Part shown: in pieces, positions 1 to 6,596 of the stretch
Numbering within the stretch: the first letter of the stretch is position 1
Layout of the letters: each line of letters opens with the position of its first letter
Translations under genes and position numbers: made by a program
Assembly (NCBI GenBank): GCA_013138655.1
Contig: WTCI01000344.1
Location: forward strand, 1-10,700
Direction: 5' to 3'
Source: Desulfuromonadaceae bacterium
GTDB lineage: Bacteria; Desulfobacterota; Desulfuromonadia; Desulfuromonadales; Geopsychrobacteraceae
DNA: 10,700 bases
Notes under the pieces: model-generated
What the model saw: the letters and a program-made list of their open reading frames with translations, nothing else
The model's database searches: none
Told to the model about the DNA's origin: nothing

Positions 1-1215
1 CTACCTAACGTTCTCCTCGGGATAAGCATTGATGTGATGAACACTCAGATCAGCCCCATTAAACTCCAACTCCTCTTCAAGTCGGAAACCACTCACAGTA
101 TCGATAATTTTATAAACAACGAAGCCGGTAACAACAGCATAAACCACCGCCAGCAGACTCCCGGCAAGCTGCGACATAAAAGAAACACCACCCAGACCGC
201 CAAGTGTCGTAGAACCAAAAATACCGACGGCAAGCCCCCCCCAGCTTCCGACCACTCCGTGTAGCGGCCAGACACCGAGGACATCATCAATCTGCAATTT
301 TTCCTGCTCAATCTGGAAACAGTAAACAAAAAGCAGTGAACCGATCCCGCCGATAAAGAAAGCCCCGATTGGATGTACCAGATCAGAACCTGCACAGATG
401 GCAATCAGCCCGGCTAAAGCACCGTTATGGACAAAACCCGGGTCGTTTTTACTCGCCAGCAAGGCAAACAGAACCCCGCCAACCATCGCCAGCAGTGAAT
501 TGACCGCGACCAGCCCGGAGACATCTCCCAGAGACTGGGCACTCATAACGTTAAAACCGAACCAGCCGATCGCCAGTATCCAACTACCCAACGCCAAAAA
601 AGGAATATTGCTGATCGGAATCGCCTGGCTGCGACCACGGACAAAGCGCCCCATGCGTGGCCCGAGAATCAGCACGGCAGGAAGTGCCAGCCAGCCGCCA
701 ATAGAATGAACAACGACGCTGCCGGCAAAATCATGAAACCGGGCACCAAAGGTCGCTTCGAAAAAACCCTGCAGACCGGCACTGTTCTGACCCCAGATAA
801 TAGACTCAAAAATCGGATAAGAGATACCGACAAAGACAGCTCCGGCAAAAACTTGTGGCCAGAACTTAGCCCGTTCGGCGATACCACCGGAAATAATCGC
901 CGGGATACAGGCAGCAAAGCAGAGCAGAAAGAAAAAACGCACCAGCTCATAACCTTGATTCGCCCCCACCAGCTCGGATGCCGGCAACAAAAAATGGACT
1001 CCATAGGAAATCGGATAGCCGATCAAAAAATAAACAACCGTGGAAACCGACCAGTCGGAAAGGATTTTGACAAAGGCATTAACCTGGTTTTTACGCCGGA
1101 CGGTACCAACCTCCAAAAATGCGAATCCGGCGTGCATAGCAAAAACCATCACGGCCCCAAGCAGCAGGAACAGGACATCTCCGCCACGCTGTAGTGTAAC
1201 AAGTGATGCTTCCAT
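1..1215 (-). CDS. amt: Ammonium transporter (Amt/Rh family channel)
   Basis: Inner-membrane channel that takes up ammonium as a nitrogen source. The 404-residue protein is almost entirely hydrophobic segments, as expected for the 11-helix Amt fold, and is complete (stop TAG at the window edge). Visible family marks are AFLEVGTVRRKNQVN (residues 32-46), SGGIAERAKF (109-118), HDFAG with the first pore histidine of the twin-His pair (H170, like AmtB H168), GWFGFN (217-222) and the second pore histidine in WPLHGVVG (H319, like AmtB H318). The polar tail (about 376-404, FRLEEELEFNGAD..HH..AY) matches the region that contacts PII/GlnK in AmtB-type proteins. I chose ATG at 1215 because GAGGAGG (minus strand, 1230-1224) lies 8 bases upstream. 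The TTG two codons earlier would sit almost on the Shine-Dalgarno. No glnK lies upstream; a downstream partner would be outside the window. Confidence 0.96.
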   Translation of the reverse strand: MEASLVTLQRGGDVLFLLLGAVMVFAMHAGFAFLEVGTVRRKNQVNAFVKILSDWSVSTVVYFLIGYPISYGVHFLLPASELVGANQGYELVRFFFLLCFAACIPAIISGGIAERAKFWPQVFAGAVFVGISYPIFESIIWGQNSAGLQGFFEATFGARFHDFAGSVVVHSIGGWLALPAVLILGPRMGRFVRGRSQAIPISNIPFLALGSWILAIGWFGFNVMSAQSLGDVSGLVAVNSLLAMVGGVLFALLASKNDPGFVHNGALAGLIAICAGSDLVHPIGAFFIGGIGSLLFVYCFQIEQEKLQIDDVLGVWPLHGVVGSWGGLAVGIFGSTTLGGLGGVSFMSQLAGSLLAVVYAVVTGFVVYKIIDTVSGFRLEEELEFNGADLSVHHINAYPEENVR

Positions 1216-1280
1216 CAGCAAAACCTCCTCGTTTCAGAATCATCAACAACGCCATTGTTTATGAATCAAGGAGGGTCTCT

Positions 1281-1296
1281 TACAACGACCGTGCCA
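1281..1296 (-). promoter_or_regulatory. Sigma-54 (-24/-12) promoter of amt
   Basis: The minus strand reads TGGCACGGTCGTTGTA. This matches the sigma-54 consensus TGGCACG-N4-TTGCW except for one base in the -12 element (GT instead of GC), with the required GG-N10-G spacing. Transcription would start near 1270, giving a leader of about 55 bases before the amt ATG. Nitrogen-regulated amt/glnK genes are commonly sigma-54 dependent, so sequence and context agree. Confidence 0.8.
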
Positions 1297-1350
1297 TGCG
1301 ATAAAAACACTTTGAATATAGGATTTTCATGGCTGTTTTCCCAAAGACTC

Positions 1351-1367
1351 TGCACATCTTTCATGCA
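1351..1367. promoter_or_regulatory. Possible NtrC-type enhancer site for amt
   Basis: TGCACA-TCTTT-CATGCA is a dyad with the 6-5-6 layout of the NtrC site (TGCACC-N5-GGTGCA). The left half matches 5 of 6 bases and the right half 4 of 6. It lies about 80-100 bases upstream of the predicted sigma-54 start, a usual distance for an enhancer-binding activator. The match is imperfect, so this is a candidate only. Confidence 0.4.
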
Positions 1368-1433
1368 GCCTTGCCTGTTTTCATATCATCAGGGGTACGA
1401 GTCTGCGGCTGAAATTATGAAGGAAAGCGCTGC

Positions 1434-1462
1434 TTGCAAGTTTTCCATTAACATTATACAAT
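1434..1462 (+). promoter_or_regulatory. Sigma-70-like promoter of the chemoreceptor gene
   Basis: TTGCAA (1434-1439), a 17-base spacer, then TACAAT (1457-1462, five of six bases to TATAAT) in an AT-rich stretch. The predicted start is near 1469, leaving a leader of about 60 bases. I saw no FliA-type (sigma-28) element. Confidence 0.45.
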
Positions 1463-1529
1463 TCAAAAATTCTATTCATTTGTTCATCATCCATTTCTCT
1501 AAAATGAAACATCTCCTGACGAGGCGCCA

Positions 1530-3908
1530 ATGCGAAGAGGTCTCAGTATCCGCTGGAAGATATTGACGGGATTAATTGTTCTGGCCATCTTCCCGATGCT
1601 TTTACTCAGCTACCTGTTTTCCGGTTTTGCTGATCGACAGGTCAGTGACCAGATAGAACTGATGGCAGACCAAGCCGGCCATTACATCATGCAGTTAGCA
1701 GATCGAAATGAAGAAAATCTTGCGGAAGCCCTGGAGCTGATAACCCAGGATACCGAGCTGGTCAATGCGCTGCATGTCGGTGAAATTACCGGCGATTCGG
1801 AGCAACTGCATAGACTCCTCAAGCACTACCGGGAGCAGTATCATTTTGACAGATTCGAGATACTCCACGCCGATGGACACCGGCATGTCCTTTCAGAAAA
1901 TGCCGACAATGGCGAGCCGATCCGCCTAAAGACGACAGACGAGCAAAAGATTGGATTCCATAAAGAACCGACCAGCCAGGTGATCGTCGAGGACAGTCAT
2001 CTCAGTATTTTTTCTACAGCCCCTATAGCAATGAAAGGCTCCGTCATCGGCTACCTCAGAGCATTCAGCTATATGGATGACCAGTACGCAAAACAGTCCC
2101 AAAGAATTATCGACGCGGATATCGCCTTTCACAACGGCGAAAAAATTCTTTCCAGCAACCTGAAGGAATTCCGAAAAATCCCACTTAATCTCGACGAAAT
2201 CCTCGATGAGGATGCCGTCCCCATGACACTCCGTAGCCAGCCGCATATCGTCTACAACTACCCGTTGAACCATGATAAGGCCGGATTCATGATTGCCCTG
2301 AATCGTTCCGCTATCCAGGCGGCAAACAGCTCGCTGCGGCAAACCCTGATGATGAGTACGATCGGCGTTATGGTGGCGGCTGTTCTACTCGGTATGATTA
2401 TCTCCCGCGGGATCGCCATGCCGCTCAATTCCATGGTGACAAACCTGCAGGAGATCGCTGAAGGCGAAGCCGATTTAACCAAAACCCTGGACGTCTCCAC
2501 GCAGGATGAGATCGGCAGCCTGGCCAACAGTTTCAATCATTTCGTCAAGCGCTTACGAAGTATCATCGAAAAAACCCGGAGCACCGCCGGCAACCTTTCC
2601 GAGGGCACACACACCATCCGCAACCGGTTCGGCGAGATGAACAACGCCGCCAATCAACAGACCAAAGCACTGGAACAAGCGCATCAAGGTGTCACAGAAA
2701 TCGGCCAATCTGCTGGTGAGGTTGCTGACAATGTTTCCACCCTGGTGGCGTCGGTACAACAAAGTTCCGCGGCCACCCACGAACTGGAATCGACAACCTT
2801 CGTTATCGCTGAACAGATGGAAAACCTGTTCGGCATCATCAGCGATCTTTCCAGTTCAATCCATCAGCTCTCATCCTCAAATGAGCAGATTGACGGCAAT
2901 GTCATCGAACTCTCACACAACGCGCGGGAGACTTCACTGGCCGCAGAAGAATTGGAGCAGGCCACCAACACCATTAAGGAAAGCGCCGAGCAGACAAGTC
3001 GGTTGGCTCAACAGGCTGCCAATGAATCTCTGGAAGGGAAAGCCGCCGTCCAGGATACAATTCTCGGCATCAGCGAACTCCAGTTGATGATGGAGCAAGC
3101 CCATCTGGCGATCAAGGATCTGGGTGAACGCTCGGATGCGATCGGCAGCATCGTCAACGTCATCGCCGATGTCGCTGACCAAACCAACCTGCTGGCCCTG
3201 AATGCCGCAATCATCGCCGCCCAGGCCGGGGAACATGGCCAAGGATTCGCCGTTGTTGCTGAAGAGATCCGTGACCTGGCGGAACGCACTTCAGTTTCAA
3301 CGAAGGAGATTGCCGAAATTGTCGAGAACCTCCAACAGGGCACGCAAACCGCAGTAGCAACTATTGAAGCCGGGACTGTTCGTGCCCAGCAGGAAGTCGC
3401 CAGGTCGCACACTGCAGGAGAGGCTCTGAAAAAGCTGCATGAAAGTTCCATCTCTTCAACGGAGCAAATTACCGGCATCGCCCGACAGACCCAGAAACAG
3501 TCGGAGGAAAACCGAAAAATCACCCAGGCGGTGCTTGGTTTTACCAGCATGCTTGAACAGATTGCCAGTTCGATCGGGCAACAGAGTGCCAGCACCCACA
3601 ACCTTGCCAGCGCTGCGGAATCAATGAAAAACATCGCCGCCAAGGTCAAGAACAGCACCTTGGAACAGGGACGCGGCAGCCAGCAGATTGCCCAGAGCAT
3701 GGAACATATCCAGCAGAGAATCGAAGTGATTGACGATGCCACCAGAGCCCAGCGTGATCGCAGCAATGAAATTGTCGAAACGATGGCCATGGTTCACCGC
3801 ATTGCCGAGGAGAACGCGGGGCGGACTGGAGATATGGACAGTGTCGTCAATAATCTTTCCGAGCAGGCTGCCCTGCTGCAGAAAGAGATCGGTGCATTCA
3901 AGGTCTGA
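1530..3908 (+). CDS. Methyl-accepting chemotaxis protein, long signalling domain
   Basis: Transmembrane chemoreceptor that controls the CheA kinase through CheW. Order along the 792 residues: a short basic N-terminus, TM1 (about 11-31), an extracytoplasmic sensor (about 32-270, probably Cache-like, ligand unknown), TM2 (about 273-293), HAMP (about 294-348, with DEIGSL) and a long coiled-coil signalling domain. Its hairpin tip is [21 protein letters not shown] (D550-G570). The arms on each side of the tip are about 214 and 230 residues, far longer than the roughly 125 of E. coli Tsr. Two tip residues usually acidic and basic (E385 and R388 in Tsr) are I562 and Q565 here. No C-terminal NWETF-like CheR tether is present. 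ATG at 1530 follows GAGG at 1521-1524. No che genes are nearby. A link to ammonium sensing, suggested only by the divergent amt, is unproven. Confidence 0.95.
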   Translation: MRRGLSIRWKILTGLIVLAIFPMLLLSYLFSGFADRQVSDQIELMADQAGHYIMQLADRNEENLAEALELITQDTELVNALHVGEITGDSEQLHRLLKHYREQYHFDRFEILHADGHRHVLSENADNGEPIRLKTTDEQKIGFHKEPTSQVIVEDSHLSIFSTAPIAMKGSVIGYLRAFSYMDDQYAKQSQRIIDADIAFHNGEKILSSNLKEFRKIPLNLDEILDEDAVPMTLRSQPHIVYNYPLNHDKAGFMIALNRSAIQAANSSLRQTLMMSTIGVMVAAVLLGMIISRGIAMPLNSMVTNLQEIAEGEADLTKTLDVSTQDEIGSLANSFNHFVKRLRSIIEKTRSTAGNLSEGTHTIRNRFGEMNNAANQQTKALEQAHQGVTEIGQSAGEVADNVSTLVASVQQSSAATHELESTTFVIAEQMENLFGIISDLSSSIHQLSSSNEQIDGNVIELSHNARETSLAAEELEQATNTIKESAEQTSRLAQQAANESLEGKAAVQDTILGISELQLMMEQAHLAIKDLGERSDAIGSIVNVIADVADQTNLLALNAAIIAAQAGEHGQGFAVVAEEIRDLAERTSVSTKEIAEIVENLQQGTQTAVATIEAGTVRAQQEVARSHTAGEALKKLHESSISSTEQITGIARQTQKQSEENRKITQAVLGFTSMLEQIASSIGQQSASTHNLASAAESMKNIAAKVKNSTLEQGRGSQQIAQSMEHIQQRIEVIDDATRAQRDRSNEIVETMAMVHRIAEENAGRTGDMDSVVNNLSEQAALLQKEIGAFKV

Positions 3909-3916
3909 AGCAGAGA

Positions 3917-3945
3917 TTGACAAGTCAAGGCGTGTGGGTTAGAGT
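3917..3945 (+). promoter_or_regulatory. Promoter of the metX riboswitch leader
   Basis: A perfect -35 box TTGACA (3917-3922), a 17-base spacer and TAGAGT (3940-3945, four of six to TATAAT). Transcription would begin near 3952, just before the riboswitch aptamer. It starts nine bases after the chemoreceptor stop, so metX need not depend on read-through. Confidence 0.7.
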
Positions 3946-3965
3946 CGCCGCACAGTTAGCAATAA

Positions 3966-4103
3966 CGTCTTTATCCAGAGTGGTGGAGGGAGAAGGCCCT
4001 GTGAAACCACGGCAACCGGCCGGCTGAAGCTTAAACGAAAGCGGGTGCTTGGTGCCAATTCCTGCCCTGCCGGACAGCTTGCCCGGGGGGACAGATGGAG
4101 ACG
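3966..4103 (+). promoter_or_regulatory. SAM-I (S-box) riboswitch
   Basis: S-adenosylmethionine-sensing RNA. The conserved core is plainly visible: TTATCCAGAG at the 5' side, the kink-turn region GGTGGAGGGAGAAGGCCCTG, TGAAACCACGGCAACC, and GGTGCCAATTCCTGCC before P4. The closing helix P1 forms perfectly, counting G-T pairs: GTCTTTATC (3967-3975) pairs with GATGGAGAC (4094-4102), and 3966 with 4103 adds one more pair. Placement directly before metX fits known S-box regulons for methionine synthesis. With SAM bound, P1 should persist and the downstream terminator fold. Without SAM, the 3' strand of P1 is free to pair elsewhere: AGATGG at 4093-4098 is complementary to CCATCT at 4145-4150 in the terminator. 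Confidence 0.95.
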
Positions 4104-4134
4104 GAGCCCCCGATACTGCCAACAATGTATCTCC

Positions 4135-4170
4135 AAGGCCCTTCCCATCTTCCCGGGGAAGGGCCTTTTT
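4135..4170 (+). terminator. Riboswitch-controlled intrinsic terminator before metX
   Basis: A 12-base-pair perfect stem, AAGGCCCTTCCC (4135-4146) with GGGAAGGGCCTT (4156-4167), has a nine-base loop and a T run (4166-4170). It lies between the aptamer and metX and is the expected off-switch of the SAM-I element: high SAM should stop transcription here, 25 bases before the metX start. Confidence 0.93.
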
Positions 4171-4195
4171 CATTGTCTTGTAAAGAGGATACGGA

Positions 4196-5326
4196 TTGAA
4201 CGATTCCGTTGGTTTGGTCACAACTCAATATGTCAATTTTGCTGTCGAACTACGTCTGGAAAGTGGTCGCCTGCTTGGTCCGCTGACCCTCGCGTATGAA
4301 AGCTATGGCCAACTGAACGCGGATCGCTCCAACGTCATCCTGGTCACCCACGCCTGGACCGGCGATGCTCACGCGGCCGGTTTCCACTCCGAAGAAGACC
4401 GCAAACCGGGTTGGTGGGACAACATGATCGGGCCTGGCAAGGTTTTTGATACCGACCGTTACTTCGTCCTCTGCAGCAACGTCATCGGCTCCTGTAAGGG
4501 GTCAACCGGTCCGACCAGCATCAATCCACGCACCAACCGCCCTTATCGGCTCAGCTTCCCGGCCCTGATGGTCCGCGACATGGTCCGGGCACAGAAACTA
4601 TTGATCGATCATTTACAGATCACATCTTTACTGGCCGTGGTTGGCGGTTCCATGGGTGCCATGCAGGCCTTGGAATGGGCAATTCATTACCCCGAGTTGG
4701 TCCGTTCGATTGTGCCGATTGCCGGAACCGGCAGAACTTCACCGATGGCCATTGCCCTCAACGCTCTGGCCCGCCAGGCCATCTACAACGATCCATTATG
4801 GAAAAAAGGGAATTACAAACCGGAACATCCTCCGGCAGACGGTCTGGCTCTGGCCCGTGCCGTCGGACATGTTTCCTTTCTCTCCGATGCTTCGATGCAG
4901 CTCAAGTTCGGGCGGCGTTTCTCGGTGCGGGACGGGATGTTCGACTTTTTCGGCAAGTTTGAAATTGAACGCTATCTCGATTATAACGGCGTGAGCTTTG
5001 TTGATCGCTTCGATACCAATTCTTTCCTTTATCTGGCCAAAACCCTTGACCTCTACGATGTCGCCTGGAACTTTGATTCCTTCAGCGAGGCCCTCGAGCG
5101 GCTCAACTGCCCATCCCTCTGGTTCGCCTTCAGCTCCGACTGGCTTTATCCCCCACAGCAGACCGAAGAGGTGGTCGACGAACTCCAGCGGCTCAACAAA
5201 CCGGTCGACTACCACCTGATCCAGTCCGATTACGGGCACGATTCATTCCTGGTTGAACCGGAAAAATTCATTCCCATTCTGCAGAGGTTTCTCGACCAAC
5301 AGGCGAAATCATTCGCCTTGCCGTAA
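4196..5326 (+). CDS. metX: Homoserine O-acetyltransferase (MetX)
   Basis: Transfers an acyl group, probably acetyl from acetyl-CoA, to the hydroxyl of L-homoserine, the first committed step of direct-sulfhydrylation methionine synthesis in the cytoplasm. The 376-residue protein is a full-length alpha/beta hydrolase of the family. It shows [11 protein letters not shown] near residue 50, [23 protein letters not shown], and the nucleophile elbow GGSMGAMQ with S152. D315 (SSDWLYP) and H348 (YGHDSF) complete the triad, with nearly the spacing of characterised enzymes. The start is TTG at 4196, supported by AGAGGA (4184-4189) six bases upstream; no in-frame ATG lies near. The SAM-I riboswitch upstream supports a methionine role. 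The usual partners metY and metW are not in the window. Succinyl-CoA use cannot be excluded, because acyl specificity in this family depends on a few residues. Confidence 0.95.
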   Translation: MNDSVGLVTTQYVNFAVELRLESGRLLGPLTLAYESYGQLNADRSNVILVTHAWTGDAHAAGFHSEEDRKPGWWDNMIGPGKVFDTDRYFVLCSNVIGSCKGSTGPTSINPRTNRPYRLSFPALMVRDMVRAQKLLIDHLQITSLLAVVGGSMGAMQALEWAIHYPELVRSIVPIAGTGRTSPMAIALNALARQAIYNDPLWKKGNYKPEHPPADGLALARAVGHVSFLSDASMQLKFGRRFSVRDGMFDFFGKFEIERYLDYNGVSFVDRFDTNSFLYLAKTLDLYDVAWNFDSFSEALERLNCPSLWFAFSSDWLYPPQQTEEVVDELQRLNKPVDYHLIQSDYGHDSFLVEPEKFIPILQRFLDQQAKSFALP

Positions 5327-5394
5327 GGGTAAATCCGTGTGTTCGCCCGACAGCAAGGAACAGCAGGGGCAAAGGGGAGCAAGCGTAGTGGATC

Positions 5395-5469
5395 TGCCTT
5401 CTCGCCTGATCATAAAAAAGGGCAGACACTCAGGTCTCCCCTACGTTGTCAGCGAATGGCGAGAAGGCA
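5395..5469. repeat. 12-base inverted repeat framing the metX 3' region
   Basis: TGCCTTCTCGCC (5395-5406) and GGCGAGAAGGCA (5458-5469) are perfect inverted copies 51 bases apart. The spacer holds the minus-strand terminator of the small downstream gene. The arms could form the base of a larger stem in RNA of either strand. Function is unknown; it could end or protect the metX message, for which no T-tailed hairpin is visible. Confidence 0.6.
5414..5441 (-). terminator. Intrinsic terminator of the small Cys-protein gene
   Basis: Read on the minus strand: GGGGAGAC, loop CTGAGT, GTCTGCCC, then TTTTTT. The stem has seven pairs with one internal mismatch. It lies about 40 bases past the stop codon of the 53-residue gene on the minus strand, as expected for its terminator. 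On the plus strand it is not followed by T bases, so it does not serve metX in the usual way. Confidence 0.65.
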
Positions 5470-5479
5470 CCGCGGATCT

Positions 5480-5641
5480 TCAGTCGAACAGCTCCAGCTG
5501 TTGAAATTTATGCTTATCTGATTTGAACGGGCGGGGCTGAAAACGTGGGCACTCAAGCATCAAAATAGCTGTCGGCTGTTTACACTGACGAATACAGCGG
5601 CGACAAAGCTTGTTGATTTCTTCCGGTTTTTTCTCGGTCAT
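5480..5641 (-). CDS. Small four-cysteine protein, 53 residues, function unknown
   Basis: I do not recognise a named family. The product begins MTEKKPEEINKLCRRC and ends FQQLELFD. It has four cysteines, C13, C16, C20 and C31 (C-x2-C-x3-C-x10-C-P), in a very basic setting (RRC, RQCKQ), followed by a PRPFK segment. The layout suggests a small metal site, zinc or iron-sulfur, but that is inference. It has no signal peptide or membrane segment. A complete transcription unit supports it being real: a promoter-like pair upstream, GAAAGG (5653-5648, minus) six bases before the ATG, and a hairpin with six T bases after the stop. It is convergent with metX and divergent from the metallo-beta-lactamase gene. 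It would fall below common length cutoffs. Confidence 0.75.
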   Translation of the reverse strand: MTEKKPEEINKLCRRCIRQCKQPTAILMLECPRFQPRPFKSDKHKFQQLELFD

Positions 5642-5665
5642 AAACTGCCTTTCAATTTCAATTGC

Positions 5666-5694
5666 AGTCTACTTGAGAGGAGCCACGCTGACAA
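5666..5694 (-). promoter_or_regulatory. Promoter of the small Cys-protein gene
   Basis: The minus strand has TTGTCA (5694-5689, five of six to TTGACA), a 17-base spacer and TAGACT (5671-5666, four of six to TATAAT). The predicted start is near 5659, giving a leader of about 17 bases that includes the ribosome binding site. Confidence 0.5.
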
Positions 5695-5715
5695 GCGGGC
5701 AACGGTAATCAACTG

Positions 5716-5745
5716 TTGAATCTTCCCGAAGCAAAATGCTAAATT
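5716..5745 (+). promoter_or_regulatory. Possible promoter of the MBL / 607-residue operon
   Basis: TTGAAT (5716-5721), an 18-base spacer and TAAATT (5740-5745) in the AT-rich stretch before the metallo-beta-lactamase gene. Each box matches consensus at four of six positions, so support is modest. A start near 5752 would favour the ATG at 5778 over the TTG at 5760. Confidence 0.35.
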
Positions 5746-5777
5746 ATTAAAATCCCTTTTTGAATTATGGTTTAGAG

Positions 5778-6596
5778 ATGACACCAGCGACTCTGGATAT
5801 CACCATTCTTGGCTCCGGAACCAGCTCCGGGATTCCGGTTATCGGCTGCGATTGCCCGGTCTGTCGATCCACGGATCCGCGCAACCAGAGAACCCGCTGT
5901 AGCGTCCTGCTACATTACGATGGATATAACATCCTGATTGACACGGCAACAGACCTGCGACAGCAGGCCCTGCGCGAAAACATCCGTCATATCGATGCGG
6001 TCCTCTATACTCACAGCCATGCCGATCACGTGCACGGGATCGATGACCTGCGCAGCTTTAACCTGCGTTCGCAAAAAGCCATCCCACTGTACGGCTCGGT
6101 CCACACCCTGGAAAGTATCAGGGACAATTTCAATTATATTTTCGACGAAAGCGAGCATCTCGGCTACGTCCCCAAGCTGGCGCTGTTCCCGATCGAAACG
6201 AGCTTTGAGCTGTTCGGTTTGACCATCACCCCCATCCCGCTGGAACATGGACAGATGCCGGTCTTCGGCTACCGCTGCGGCCCTTTTGCCTACCTGACGG
6301 ACTGTAATGGCATTCCCGAAAGCTCTCTGGAACGGCTCAAGGATTTAGAGCTGCTGATTCTCGATGGACTGCGTTTTAAACCGCACAACACGCATTTCAG
6401 TATCCCGCAAGCGATACAGATGGCAGAAAAAATAGCTGCCCGGCAAACCCTGCTGACTCATCTCAGCCACGATGTCGATCACCCCCGCCACGACCCGCAA
6501 CTGCCAAGCGGCATCAACCTGGCGCACGACGGACAGGCGTTTTCCCTGGTCCTGAATCAGTCCGTTATGCAGCCCTTACAAAGGCAGTTGTCATGA
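5778..6596 (+). CDS. PhnP-like metallo-beta-lactamase-fold phosphodiesterase
   Basis: A metal-dependent hydrolase of the beta-lactamase fold, closest in pattern to PhnP-type phosphodiesterases. It starts DITILGSGTSSGIPVIGC, with C24, C26 and C29 in GCDCPVC like the structural zinc cysteines of PhnP. It has the metal motif H79-S-H81-A-D83-H84, further ligand candidates in PLEHGQ and LTDCN, and a C-terminal THLSHDVDH. At 272 residues it is slightly longer than PhnP. No phosphonate (phn) genes are present, so the substrate is open: cyclic nucleotides, nucleic acid ends or another phosphodiester. I prefer ATG at 5778 because the first beta strand follows at once. A TTG at 5760 in frame has no Shine-Dalgarno, though the ATG has only a weak one. 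The stop overlaps the next start (ATGA), so the two genes are probably co-expressed. Confidence 0.88.
   Translation: MTPATLDITILGSGTSSGIPVIGCDCPVCRSTDPRNQRTRCSVLLHYDGYNILIDTATDLRQQALRENIRHIDAVLYTHSHADHVHGIDDLRSFNLRSQKAIPLYGSVHTLESIRDNFNYIFDESEHLGYVPKLALFPIETSFELFGLTITPIPLEHGQMPVFGYRCGPFAYLTDCNGIPESSLERLKDLELLILDGLRFKPHNTHFSIPQAIQMAEKIAARQTLLTHLSHDVDHPRHDPQLPSGINLAHDGQAFSLVLNQSVMQPLQRQLS

Larger units (their letters stand above)
1216..1529. other. Divergent intergenic regulatory region amt / chemoreceptor
   Basis: This 314-base stretch carries the control regions of two divergent genes. It holds the amt ribosome binding site and leader, the sigma-54 promoter, an NtrC-like dyad, and the sigma-70-like promoter of the chemoreceptor. 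I see no convincing gene in it. The open frame that runs through it starts inside the amt leader, has no ribosome binding site and reads into the chemoreceptor start region. Confidence 0.7.

Noticed and set aside
1216..1221. TTG start for amt two codons upstream of the ATG
   Set aside because: GAGGAGG would be only two bases from this TTG, but is eight bases from the ATG at 1215.
1255..1566. Plus-strand open frame of 103 residues between amt and the chemoreceptor
   Set aside because: It has no ribosome binding site or protein-like composition, runs across the promoters and overlaps the chemoreceptor start in another frame.
3008..3790. 260-residue minus-strand open frame
   Set aside because: It lies wholly antisense to the coiled-coil part of the chemoreceptor, whose domain content is unmistakable. 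Its Ser/Cys/Trp-rich product is typical of an antisense shadow.
5391..5410. Resemblance between GGATCTGCCTTCTCGCCTGA here and GGATCT..GCCTTCGCCCCTGA in the element at 8462-8498
   Set aside because: The shared words are short and differently spaced, and the inverted arms are not alike. Probably chance.
5760..5777. Upstream TTG start for the metallo-beta-lactamase gene
   Set aside because: There is no Shine-Dalgarno, it lies only a few bases from the predicted transcription start, and the added residues are not part of the fold.
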